Of a stretch of 64,000 bases of DNA, positions 52,026 through 61,700 are shown piece by piece. Numbering within the stretch: the stretch's first letter is position 1; every line of letters begins with the position of its first letter. The notes below the pieces were generated by a model. That model was given only the letters and a program-made list of their open reading frames with translations, ran no database searches and had not been told where the DNA came from. A program made the translations under genes and the position numbers. This DNA comes from Symsagittifera roscoffensis. Its lineage: Eukaryota; Xenacoelomorpha; Acoela; Convolutidae. The stretch spans positions 33,892,548 through 33,956,547 of the forward strand of contig NC_087071.1 in the NCBI RefSeq assembly GCF_963678635.1, read 5' to 3'.

Positions 52026-54637
52026 CGTGGGCTAAAAAAATTATTATTTTGAGACTGAAAAGCGGTGGTATGGGGTTGTTCTATAATTTGTTCATAAGTA
52101 TTTTCATCTTGTGAGTGGTGTGGCATTATATGTTGGATGGGACTTTGTGATATGGTTGGTCTAAAATTATTATGTGTTATGGCTAAATTTCGAAAATTAC
52201 GTGGGACTAGGGATAATGGATGGTTATGTGGTAGGGGTGGTAACTGTGGTGCTGTTGGTGTTGTGTCTGCATTGTTATGTTCTTCGTCGTAAGTGTTCTG
52301 TCTCGTTGCTATTTTTGTGTTATATTCTTTTATTTGTGCGTCTAAAAGAATTTTGTTTATAGATGTAGAAAATATTCCAAAAAATCCTGCAACAAGTATG
52401 CGTGCTACACTTGCTTGTCTATTGACTTGTGTGTGTATAGCACATGTGTTATAGATTCCTTTTAAGAGTGAAAAAAGAAATCCAATAAAGTTAAACATTG
52501 CGTATAAAATAGTCAGTTTTTCTAAGATGTAGCAGGGCCATCCTAGAAAATCAAGAATTTCATTCTTGAGTGTAACAAAGCTAAAAATATTGATAGGTGA
52601 TATATCTTGGGGACGGTATTTTTCACCGTTTAGATATATATAATCTTTAATGTCTTTAAAATATCCGCTATAGTATTGCGTATAGATGTCTGCAAATCCT
52701 GCGGTTTCGGCAAGTTTGCGTAAGTTTTGGTCAATTGATTGTCTTTGTATTGTGTCCATTTGTGTTAATAATTCCTGGAATTGTTGTGTTCTAATGTGAT
52801 GTTGAATATCTGATTTTGAGTATATTCCTATTGATTGTAAGTCTATATTTGGGTTTCGAGCGATAGCGCGAATGCTTTCTGGTGAAAATTTTTTGAGTGA
52901 TTGCATTAATGTGGGATATGGGGTGAGAAGGTAATATTTATCTTCATCAGGGTTTAGTTGTACTACGTTGTGGCTATTTTCTGATCCACATGGAACTGCG
53001 GTATCCCAGAAATAGGTTCTTCGTGAAAGTGTGTCAACGAAATGTACTTTATTCTTATAAAAGATAGGGATTCTTTTATAGCATCGTTTATCTTCAAAAA
53101 CGTATAGTGGTGATACTTTTTTAGTACAAGTATAAAACCATAAGATGTTTCCTTCATAGTCTAAAAAATTTGATCTATTTCCTGATAGTAAATATCCTGC
53201 GTAGGGTATTTTTAATACTGCTAGTGCAAGTGATTGTAATATTTGTGTTCTTTCTAATTCGCATAGTTGGTGTAATGTTTCTAATTCGGAGAGTGACATT
53301 TCTTGAAAAATTCGGCTAATCGTGTAGTCTAGTTTCATATCTAAGTGAATATCATAGTGGATATTACCAAAATATGTACTATTCATTAGTGATAGTTCTT
53401 GTAAACGTGTGCTTTGATCGTCTTGGGGCTTTAAATGTCCACCAGGTTGACCTGTATTCTTTTGAAAATTAACTGGTATATATGATGTTCCTTCGTTTAG
53501 GGGATGACTTGTGGCGTATGGGTCGACTTTTATTTTTCCAGTGGTCATGTCGAATCCATTTTCGTATTCAACTAATATTTCAGAGTATTGTGTTTTGTGA
53601 AGTGGGTTTCTGTATTTACATGCAAGTTCTGTTTCTTGATATATTTGAAAACGTGTTAATTTATTTTCTATATTATGAATGTTTCGAAAATTAGAACTTA
53701 TTTTTCGTAATGGATTTACTTGTTCATATGGTATTGATTGTATAAAATATTTTTCGTGAAATTTTATCATACGAGCGTGTATTTTTGCTACTTGAAATGT
53801 TGTACATGTGTCTTCGGGGAACCAAACAATTGTTGCTTGTGTTCTGGTTGTAGGGTCGCAATAACCTTGGTCGTTTTTACAAGGTAATCTAATTCCTTGA
53901 TAAATCATTGTGTTGTCTGATAAATCTCGTGTGAGTTGTATTTTTTCGAGTTGTATTTTCCAATCGAAAAACATTATTTCTTGGTATCCTTTATTTTTTG
54001 TGTCTGCTTTGCAGTTTGATGGGTCATTTATACCAATGTGTGGTATCCAGTGTTTATCGTGCATGTCATAGGTTAATCGTCCGTGTGCGCCGTTGTATGG
54101 GTATTTTTCATCTAATTTTATATGTCCTTGATATCTTTCAAGTTCTGCTTGATGTACAGAATCTGAAAAAACTTGGAAATATACTAAATTTCTATCTGTG
54201 TTTTTATTTTTTGTGATGTTTAGTCGGAGTAACTCGTTTTTACAATCTTCGGGATTGAGATGTAAAAGTCGTTCTATATTACTCTGGTAGAATGATTCAT
54301 GGTCAAGTCGGTTTTTATTTCCGTTTGAGACTTGTGAACAATGTACTTTCTTTTCAGAAAATGTTGCTGTGAATTTATATCCTATAACTGTAGTTGCTCG
54401 GGCTTTTGAATAAAGTGTTGCTATTACATTTGTAGTTTCTATGGCTTGGGGTTCTGTTTCGCACTGTGATACTTGATTTATTGCATACTTGTGTAGTGTT
54501 TTTTGTTCGTTTTCTTCACAATCGTAATGTGTTACTAATAAATCTTGGGGTCCTGTGCGGGGAGAAGGGTTTATGTTTTGATTTGAGATTACTAGAAAAA
54601 GGAGTTGGAGAAAAATTAATAATTTTAGAATATACAT
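52022..54637 (-). CDS. env: Envelope-type glycoprotein of the retroelement (871 codons)
   Basis: Intact ATG-to-TGA frame. Residues 1-19 form a signal peptide (hydrophobic, ending VISNQ). A Cys-containing ectodomain with several N-x-S/T sites fills about 20-700. Hydrophobic segments follow at about 704-728 and 744-765, then a Pro/His/Asn-rich tail of about 106 residues. Such a layout fits a viral fusion or attachment glycoprotein, which would make the element potentially infectious like errantiviruses. The sequence did not match the baculovirus F-type or phlebovirus-type envelopes I know. A class III (chuvirus or gB-like) origin, suggested by RCYKRIPIFYKNKVHFVD, is only a guess. No furin-type cleavage site was identified. 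It overlaps the Pro-rich ORF upstream by 13 nt and the ORF downstream by 4 nt. Confidence 0.8.
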   Translation of the reverse strand: MYILKLLIFLQLLFLVISNQNINPSPRTGPQDLLVTHYDCEENEQKTLHKYAINQVSQCETEPQAIETTNVIATLYSKARATTVIGYKFTATFSEKKVHCSQVSNGNKNRLDHESFYQSNIERLLHLNPEDCKNELLRLNITKNKNTDRNLVYFQVFSDSVHQAELERYQGHIKLDEKYPYNGAHGRLTYDMHDKHWIPHIGINDPSNCKADTKNKGYQEIMFFDWKIQLEKIQLTRDLSDNTMIYQGIRLPCKNDQGYCDPTTRTQATIVWFPEDTCTTFQVAKIHARMIKFHEKYFIQSIPYEQVNPLRKISSNFRNIHNIENKLTRFQIYQETELACKYRNPLHKTQYSEILVEYENGFDMTTGKIKVDPYATSHPLNEGTSYIPVNFQKNTGQPGGHLKPQDDQSTRLQELSLMNSTYFGNIHYDIHLDMKLDYTISRIFQEMSLSELETLHQLCELERTQILQSLALAVLKIPYAGYLLSGNRSNFLDYEGNILWFYTCTKKVSPLYVFEDKRCYKRIPIFYKNKVHFVDTLSRRTYFWDTAVPCGSENSHNVVQLNPDEDKYYLLTPYPTLMQSLKKFSPESIRAIARNPNIDLQSIGIYSKSDIQHHIRTQQFQELLTQMDTIQRQSIDQNLRKLAETAGFADIYTQYYSGYFKDIKDYIYLNGEKYRPQDISPINIFSFVTLKNEILDFLGWPCYILEKLTILYAMFNFIGFLFSLLKGIYNTCAIHTQVNRQASVARILVAGFFGIFSTSINKILLDAQIKEYNTKIATRQNTYDEEHNNADTTPTAPQLPPLPHNHPLSLVPRNFRNLAITHNNFRPTISQSPIQHIMPHHSQDENTYEQIIEQPHTTAFQSQNNNFFSPR

Positions 54638-55757
54638 GTGTATGATAATCCTGAGTATGGGTTATAAAATGTGATGTAACCAATTGTCTTTTTGGTATAT
54701 CTGTCGTATTTATATATTACTTCAGTGGTTATAAATGGTGGTGGTAGTGATTGGGCTGTTATGTTTGGTGGGTTTAATGGGTAGGGATGTTGAGTAATGT
54801 TGTTTAATTTAACTGTGATTTCAAACTTTAATTGTAAACTGTTTTGTTGGAGTATTTGGATATTGTGATCACGGATATCGTCGTGAATGTCTTGTCGGTA
54901 TTGTAATCTATTAATTGCCCAGTTGTGAAGGCGATTACTTTCTAGATGTTGTCCAAATAATGGTGGAGGGGCTGTAAATGTATTCCAATCTAGTCTTAAA
55001 GGGATATTTGTTGATGATTGTTCTCGATATCTGGCGTCGAGATTATTTGGAAAATTTAAGTTAAAAGGTGGTGGTGAAATCTGGCTTATTGATGGTGTTG
55101 ATGGTAGTGATAATGTTTCTGGTAGTGATGAGGATGTTGTTGTATCCGTAGAAATATCTATTGGATCATTGACTAAATTTAATTCACCTTGTGTAAATGA
55201 ATGTGTTGTCCAATATGGTAGTCGTGATGCCTGGTTTGGGGGGTTAAAGGGATTTTCACGTATTTGTTCAGATGTTGGTGTTGAACCTAAGTAATCTGAT
55301 GGTAGGCTTGAGGTGCTACGTTGTGAAAGAAGCGTAGGGGTTTCTGGTAATATACCAATGGGGTTTTCTGGAGTGTTTTGTGATGGGGATTGGGGTATGT
55401 CAAAATGAACTCGGGGAGTTTGAAAATTTCTGTTTCGTCAAGGATGTATAATTTGTCTATTTATTTCGACTGTATTTTGGTTTTGACTAGGATTTCTTAT
55501 TCTACTTAATTCTTGTGGTAGTGTTGGGTATAAGTTATATGTTGGTTCGCTTAGAGGTGCTTGTCGTTGAACTGGTTCTAGTGGTTCTGATAAACGAGCG
55601 TGTCGTTCTTCAAAAGTGTATGGGTTATCTTGAAAGGAAATTCGTGTAGATGTTTGAGGATTATGGGTAGTTGAAGGTGTTGTTGGGTTATCTTGGGATG
55701 ATGTCGGTGAAGACTGACTTTGTGACTTTTGGGTAGCAATTTTTGATAGCTTTTTGG
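54625..55757 (-). pseudogene. Pro/Ser/Thr-rich ORF upstream of env, no ATG (copy 2)
   Basis: Equivalent of 19,666-20,807. The frame is open from about 55,757 to 54,625 except for one TGA at 55,440-55,438, where copy 1 has CGA. It contains no ATG at all over more than 370 codons, although the protein sequence is conserved with copy 1, so initiation must come from an upstream exon or frame. Ends overlapping the env ATG. Function unknown; composition suggests a disordered region with a short ordered C-terminus. Confidence 0.6.
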
Positions 55758-55778
55758 TCTATTCTTTTAGTGAAAAAG

Positions 55779-55955
55779 TTAATGTTTATTATAGTATTCT
55801 TCTAAGAAAAGAATTAGGAGGATTGTTTCTAGAGCGAATGTGATGATTGCTTTCTTTATACATTTGCATATGGTCAAAATGAGGGATGATAGAAATGTTA
55901 TGAAAATTACAAATAGTAGAAAAATATCAGTTCTACTGAAAATAGTTCGTATCAT
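55779..55955 (-). CDS. Small membrane ORF B (58 codons, copy 2)
   Basis: ATG at 55,955. Begins MIRTIFSRTD, then a hydrophobic helix, Cys-Lys-Cys loop, second hydrophobic stretch (ETILLILFLEEYY) and a four-codon extension relative to copy 1. Differences from copy 1 are conservative. Viroporin-like size and shape; no homologue recognised. Confidence 0.6.
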   Translation of the reverse strand: MIRTIFSRTDIFLLFVIFITFLSSLILTICKCIKKAIITFALETILLILFLEEYYNKH

Positions 55956-55966
55956 TTAGACAAGTT

Positions 55967-56182
55967 TTATAAATCGTACCTGTGGATATAATCAAGGGTT
56001 TTTGAAAGTTGGAGAAATAGTTCGAATATAGTGTAGAAAATTAAAAAAATATTACAAAAAATGATTAAGAGTATTAGAAAAGATTCAAGGATATCAAAAA
56101 GAAATATTATGAAAGTTTCAAGTATCGTAAAAAATTGTTTGAGGTTTGTGATAATTTTAGTGACTGTTTGATAGAAGAGCAT
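55967..56182 (-). CDS. Small membrane ORF A (71 codons, copy 2)
   Basis: ATG at 56,182. Two long hydrophobic stretches (FFTILETFIIFLFDILESF and LILLIIFCNIFLIFYTIFEL) with a short polar tail ending HRYDL. It stops 11 nt before the ATG of ORF B, a tight spacing that suggests one mRNA for both. Copy 1 has the same gene cut short. Not recognised; possibly a small membrane accessory protein. Confidence 0.6.
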   Translation of the reverse strand: MLFYQTVTKIITNLKQFFTILETFIIFLFDILESFLILLIIFCNIFLIFYTIFELFLQLSKTLDYIHRYDL

Positions 56183-56775
56183 TTAAGAAATGGCTTCGTG
56201 ATCGAATATTTTTTGTTGTTTGGGGCAATTTTCAAGTGTGGTCGGATTATTTATTAGTTTTTTGACAAGTGGGTTGAGTTTTGTAAAAAATTGTTGGGGG
56301 CAATTTTTATGGTGATCGGGAGGTCTTCTTTGTCTTTATTTTCATTTGTCAAATGATCTGGGGTATTTTTGAGATTTTTATACTTTAGGCTAAATAAAAT
56401 GGTCGTTCTTTTACTTTAGGCTAATTTAACATATTTGTTTGGGGGGTATTTGAGGGCTGAGTTGGGGAAATATTGTTGATCTTTGGTTTATTAGATAAGG
56501 GAGGGTTATGATATTATGGTGATATTTATTTTAGTTGTCAAGTTGGAGTGGTTTGCTTATTTTTGACCTGGAGGTCGTAGAGTTATAGTTATAGATATGC
56601 CTGGAGTTTAATATTTTTCGTCTAGTTGGTTTGTGTTAAAGTTATAGAAGGTGACGGATTGGATGAATCCTATTGGCTAATTTTGAACTAGAATCGCTGC
56701 GTGTTTATCAGCATGTTATCTTGAAAATTGAAAGTGTAAAATGTTTCAGAGGTGCAAAGATTATTAAATGTAGAA
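56183..56775 (-). other. Non-coding spacer after integrase (copy 2)
   Basis: No frame in either copy. Holds the duplicated TACTTTAGGCTAA motif (near 56,380 and 56,411), as in copy 1. Confidence 0.4.
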
Positions 56776-57585
56776 TTAAGGTTGTTTTTGAAATTCAACT
56801 TTCTTTAATATTTTAGATTGTGGGATGAATACTTTATAATTTTTACGTGGTTGATTTCTAAGTCGTGAAGACTCTCTATGTTCTGATTTGTCGATTTGTT
56901 TTTGGGGTATTATTTGTTCTGTCATTTTTCTATTTTTTCTTTCTTTTTGAGATGTATTTTGATCGAGATTTTTTGTATTGTTTTTTGTGGTGTTTGATTT
57001 TGTATTTTGATTTCCGAGGTGAATATCATTTTGTTCCTTTGTTATGTTGTCCGTATGTGGGTCATTTTGAATAACTTTTAAACCTGTAAAAGAATATAAT
57101 TGAGTTAGTTCGCGGAGTGCGTATTCTTTTGGATAATAAGGTAATAGGTTATTTCGGTGTTGAACGATTTCTTTTTTATCTGAGTCGGTGATTTTATATG
57201 TGACATCAGTGGGTTTTGCAATTATTTGGTATGGTCCTTTACGAAGGGGTTGTAACTTTTTTGAAATTCCTTTTTGAGTATTAAAATTGGGTATTAAAAC
57301 AAATGTTCCAATTTTTAAATCGGAGGCTGGTGTAAAGCGTGAATTTATTTGTTCATTAATATTTTGCCTTTGTAACAACTTTTTTGTTACCTTTTGGTAA
57401 ATTTCATTGTGTTTTTTATCTCTGTTTAAAATCCATTCGGTGTGTGTACCGGAGGCTAATTTAAGAATTTGTGGGTGATGAAAATGATCTTCATCGTGTG
57501 TATGTAATGGTAGGTTATAACAAATTGAGTCTTTATTTGGTTGACAATAACCTTGTGCGTTTTTATGAGAGTTTGCTGTAAACAT
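56776..57585 (-). CDS. pol: Integrase C-terminal region (copy 2)
   Basis: 269 codons in a frame shifted relative to the core at about 57,590. Carries the GPY-type motif LRKGPYQIIAKP and a Lys/Asn/Gln-rich tail, longer and more hydrophilic than in copy 1 because copy 1 stops earlier. Indel in a run near 57,590-57,620 separates it from the core. Confidence 0.85.
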   Translation of the reverse strand: MFTANSHKNAQGYCQPNKDSICYNLPLHTHDEDHFHHPQILKLASGTHTEWILNRDKKHNEIYQKVTKKLLQRQNINEQINSRFTPASDLKIGTFVLIPNFNTQKGISKKLQPLRKGPYQIIAKPTDVTYKITDSDKKEIVQHRNNLLPYYPKEYALRELTQLYSFTGLKVIQNDPHTDNITKEQNDIHLGNQNTKSNTTKNNTKNLDQNTSQKERKNRKMTEQIIPQKQIDKSEHRESSRLRNQPRKNYKVFIPQSKILKKVEFQKQP

Positions 57586-58673
57586 TATTGGTTTGCGTGG
57601 CTTTTGGTTAAAACCATTTCATATGGTGACATTCCTAAAGTTGTCGTGATTTGTGAATTATATGCTAAGGGAAATAGTTTTACATCTGCTGACCATTCGG
57701 TATATCTTGTATCATTTCCATTGATGATACATCTGAGATATTCTTGTAATGAACGGTTCATACCTTCGACTAAGCCGTTTGTCCAAGGTGCGTGAGATGT
57801 ACGTGGTTTGTGTTTAATGTTATATAAATGACATAGTGTGATGATTTCATTATTTATGAATTCTGTACCGTTGTCTGTAACTAAAATTTCTGGTAGTCCG
57901 AATTTTGCTATCCAGTGTTCATAGAGTGTTGTGTAAGCGTAATAAGCGTTACAATGTGGTACTGGGTTAAGTGCTACATAATGTGTAAATGCGTCAACAA
58001 TTACCATAATGTAGGAGTTTCCTTCGGATGAGGGTGAAATTGGTCCTTTGGTATCAAATGAGATACGATGATTAAAGTACAAACTTTGTCCTTTAAAATC
58101 TTGTTTTTGTGCTATTTGTTTTTGATTTGGGTAAGGTTTATTTAGTTGACATACTATACAGTCATTGCATAGTACTTTTATCCAAATTGGTGCATTTGGG
58201 AAATAAAAGTTTTGTACAAAATTTGAATATGTTTTTTCTGATCCAGAGTGTCCTTTAATATTTTGTGTATGTGAAATATTAAAAGCTATAAGAATCATAC
58301 TTAAAGGGAGACAGGGAACTGTAGATTCATTTAGTTTGTATTCTAGAAGGTCTGTGTTTTCGTTAATTGTTGTATTATTGAATTTTCGAAAATATCGGAG
58401 GAGTGTTTTGTTTCCTAGAATAGTTGAATCTGCTTTGATAGGTTTAGTTTTATATTTGTGCCATGATTTCAGTTGTCGAATTACTGGGTCAAGGTTTTGA
58501 TATTGTTTCAGTGTTGAAATTGTAATTGTTTCTGTTGGGGGGAGAAAAATGTTTTCAATTTCTAATTTAGATAAGGGTATTGTGTCAAGTGGGTCATGGA
58601 GGTCAAAAACTTGATTTATTGTGTATTTTGAATCGTTTGTTTGTGGTCCTGATAAGTTTATTTTATCAGTCAA
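57585..58673 (-). CDS. pol: Integrase zinc and catalytic domains (copy 2)
   Basis: 362 codons. The N-terminal part is the RNase H/integrase linker (LPPTETITISTLKQYQNLDP). Then HHCC zinc domain (His pair in SHTQNIKGHSG, Cys pair in CNDCIVC) and the core with D in IVDAFTHYVALNP, D in LVTDNGTEFINN and E in NGLVEGMNRSLQ. Separated from the main Gag-Pol frame by an indel in a T run near 58,744-58,755. Uninterrupted by stops, unlike copy 1. Confidence 0.9.
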   Translation of the reverse strand: MTDKINLSGPQTNDSKYTINQVFDLHDPLDTIPLSKLEIENIFLPPTETITISTLKQYQNLDPVIRQLKSWHKYKTKPIKADSTILGNKTLLRYFRKFNNTTINENTDLLEYKLNESTVPCLPLSMILIAFNISHTQNIKGHSGSEKTYSNFVQNFYFPNAPIWIKVLCNDCIVCQLNKPYPNQKQIAQKQDFKGQSLYFNHRISFDTKGPISPSSEGNSYIMVIVDAFTHYVALNPVPHCNAYYAYTTLYEHWIAKFGLPEILVTDNGTEFINNEIITLCHLYNIKHKPRTSHAPWTNGLVEGMNRSLQEYLRCIINGNDTRYTEWSADVKLFPLAYNSQITTTLGMSPYEMVLTKSHANQ

Positions 58674-58707
58674 ATTTTCTTTTTCAATTAGTGGAAAATG
58701 GTCTTTT

Positions 58708-61700
58708 TTAGGCGGGTGTTGTTTTATTCTTTTTTGTTGGGTGTTTTTTTTTTATACATTGTGAATATGGGATTGGTTTAAAAGTTGATGTTCCAAGTAG
58801 ATCAACTTCATAGTGATTATTTTGACAATCTAAATAAAGTGGGAAATGTTGTAAATTATTTATTTGTGATTGTTCAACGTCAGTTTTTACTGCATATTTG
58901 CATTCCAATCGGGGTGATGTTTCATTTTCTGCAAGGTAGAATTTTATGTTTTTGGGTATTTCAACTGTGGTTTTACGTGTAAGTAATTCAGGTGGCGTAT
59001 TTCGACTTAAGGTGTCTGGTAATGCAAGATTTTTTCCTGCGGTCCAAACTATATGTAAGTTTGGGAATTTCATTAAAATGAGTTGAAATCTATAAACTCG
59101 GTGGTTTGGATTAGACTTTTGTGTAAAAAGAAAGATGATTGGTTTATGGTCTGTGAATAGAACTGTGGGATGTTTTGATCCAAGTATCAGAAATTCATAT
59201 TCTGTTAGTGTATATATTATGGCTGTACATTCTCTCATTAGAGTTGAGAGTCGTAGCTCTGCTTGAGTGAATAATTGAGAATTTGCTGATATGAGGTTCA
59301 TTTTATTTGCACTATTATGTGATTGTAATAATGCTGCGCCGATGCCAAAGTTCGAAGCATCGCACATTGCATAAAATGGTTGATTTGAATCTGGAATTGT
59401 GTTTGAAATTTGTTCAGTTAGAAGTTTTTTAATTTCTTCAAATCGTGCTTGATGTTCTGTATTCCATTCAAAATTATTTTGTTGTCTAAGTATGTTATAG
59501 AATGGTCGTAGATATAATTGCATTTTATAAACATATTTGCTTAAAAAGTTTAACATTCCAAGGAATTCTTGGATTTTCTTTTTATTTGTTGGTGGTTGGA
59601 GTTTTTGAATAGCGTCTATACGTGATTTCAATGGAATGATTGTTTTTCTTTCTATATTATGTCCTAAGAATTTAACTTTTGTCAAAAAGAAGTGTGATTT
59701 ATCGGGGGCGGCCTTCAGATTTTCGTTCTGAAGTATTTGGTGATATTGTTCTAAAACATTGAACATTTCCTCTTTTGTCTGTGATTGCATAAAAACATCG
59801 TCTAAATAGGTGATTGCATTTTTCTTGAGTATTAGTGGTCGAAAAATTTTGCTCATAAAAGCTGAAAATGCTGCTGGTCCTATGGATATTCCATAGAATA
59901 AGCGGTTGAATTCGTATTGTTGGTTTCCAATAACAAATTGTGTTAAGCGTCGTGATTGTTCAACTAATGGCATTTGATTATATGCACTATTCATATCGGC
60001 GGTGGTAAAGTATTTTCCGTTTATTTTTGTTAAAATAACTTGTATTGGTTCAATGGGCCAATTACACTTTGATTCATCTATGAGTGAGTTGAGGTATCTA
60101 GCATCGAGAACAATTTTCAATGATTCTCCTTTGGCTAGAATGATAACAGGGTTGATAAATGTGTTGCCTTTTGGTTGTTCCTCTTTGTTTACTGGTGATA
60201 TAATGTTGTATTGTTCTAAAATGTCGAGTAATCTGTTCACTTTATCGTGTAAGTGAATTGGTACTTTACTTGCTCTTTGTTTTTTGAAAACTGCGTCTGG
60301 TTTTAATGGGAGATGTAGTGATGAGCTGATTTTGCCAACATCAAATTTGGATGTTGCATAGACTGATGAATATTTAATTAGCTGTTTTGCTAGTTTTTCA
60401 AATTCGTCTTGTGTTATTTGTGAATGTTGGAAATTAAACATTGTTAAAAATTTCTGTTGATTCTCTGTGTAGTTACTTATGTTGAATGTAGGTTTGAAAT
60501 ATGGGGTTTTTGTGAAATAATCCGTATTTCTGTTTTCGTTACTTATTATATTATTTATAGATAATTCTTCATTAAGGATTGTGGATTGGCAAATATCTAG
60601 TAATTGGAGTATATTATTTACACGATATGCTTTTTCGTGTATTGGTGATATTGTAGCGTTGGTTTCGCAATAGCCTAAAAGTCCTAAAGGTAATGTTACT
60701 TGGTAAGGTGTATTGTTGTATACATGTAAGGAAATAATATCTGAATTCGAGTTTTTCAAATATTTTATTGATGAGATTGTGATTTTGAAAAACTTATGAA
60801 TAGGTTTGAATTCAAAATCTGACATATCAAATTTTTGTTTCTTTTGTTTTTTATCATATTGGTGAACTTGTTTGATTGAAAAATTATAGATGTTTCCTGA
60901 TAGTGGTTTCAAGTGTTTTCTTTGTTGGTTATATATTGGGTAAAATTTTGAAAAAAATGGTGGTTGTTTATTTAATCTTTGAAAAAATGTTAGGGATGTG
61001 TCTTTTGTTTTTGTATATTTATCTTTGATTAATATTTTACTATTCAAGATGTTGATTGTTGGTATATATTTAGAGATAAATGGTATTCCAATGATATTGT
61101 GTTTAATATCAGTGATATGGAATATTTGTTTAAATGGTTTGGTTAAAATTTTGTTTTGCTCCATTGTTCTTGTGGGGAGAAGAAATAATTGAATTTTTCC
61201 GTAGTTTATTAATGTTGATCCTTGTGCTGTTGCTAGTTTGCTGGAGGTTTCAAGAGGTGTTAGCTTTGGGTGTAAGGTTTTTATTTCATTCCATGTGGGA
61301 ATGTTTATTATATTTGATTCTGCTCCTGAATCAATTAAAAAATCAATTTCAAGATCTGGTGGTTGAAATTCTTTGCTTCTTGGACTTTCTAAAAGAAATG
61401 GTATTGTCCAAATTTTTTCTTTGGGTTGTTCTTTTTGTATGTTTTGATAGATGTGATTTGTATTCAAGCATTTTGTTTTTTCGTTCTCATTAGTTTGATT
61501 TGTAGTGTTAATTTCATTAGTTTTTTGTGTCGTCGGTGTGGAATGGACGGGTTCAATATAATAATTGTGAAGGAGTTCTGATTGATTCTCATATATGTGT
61601 GATGAAAAAGGTTCTTCATATATAACAGGTTCATAGTCATTTTCGACTTTTATCATGTTGATGGAGAGAGTGTTTTCTGCATCGCTTTCTGAATCTGATG

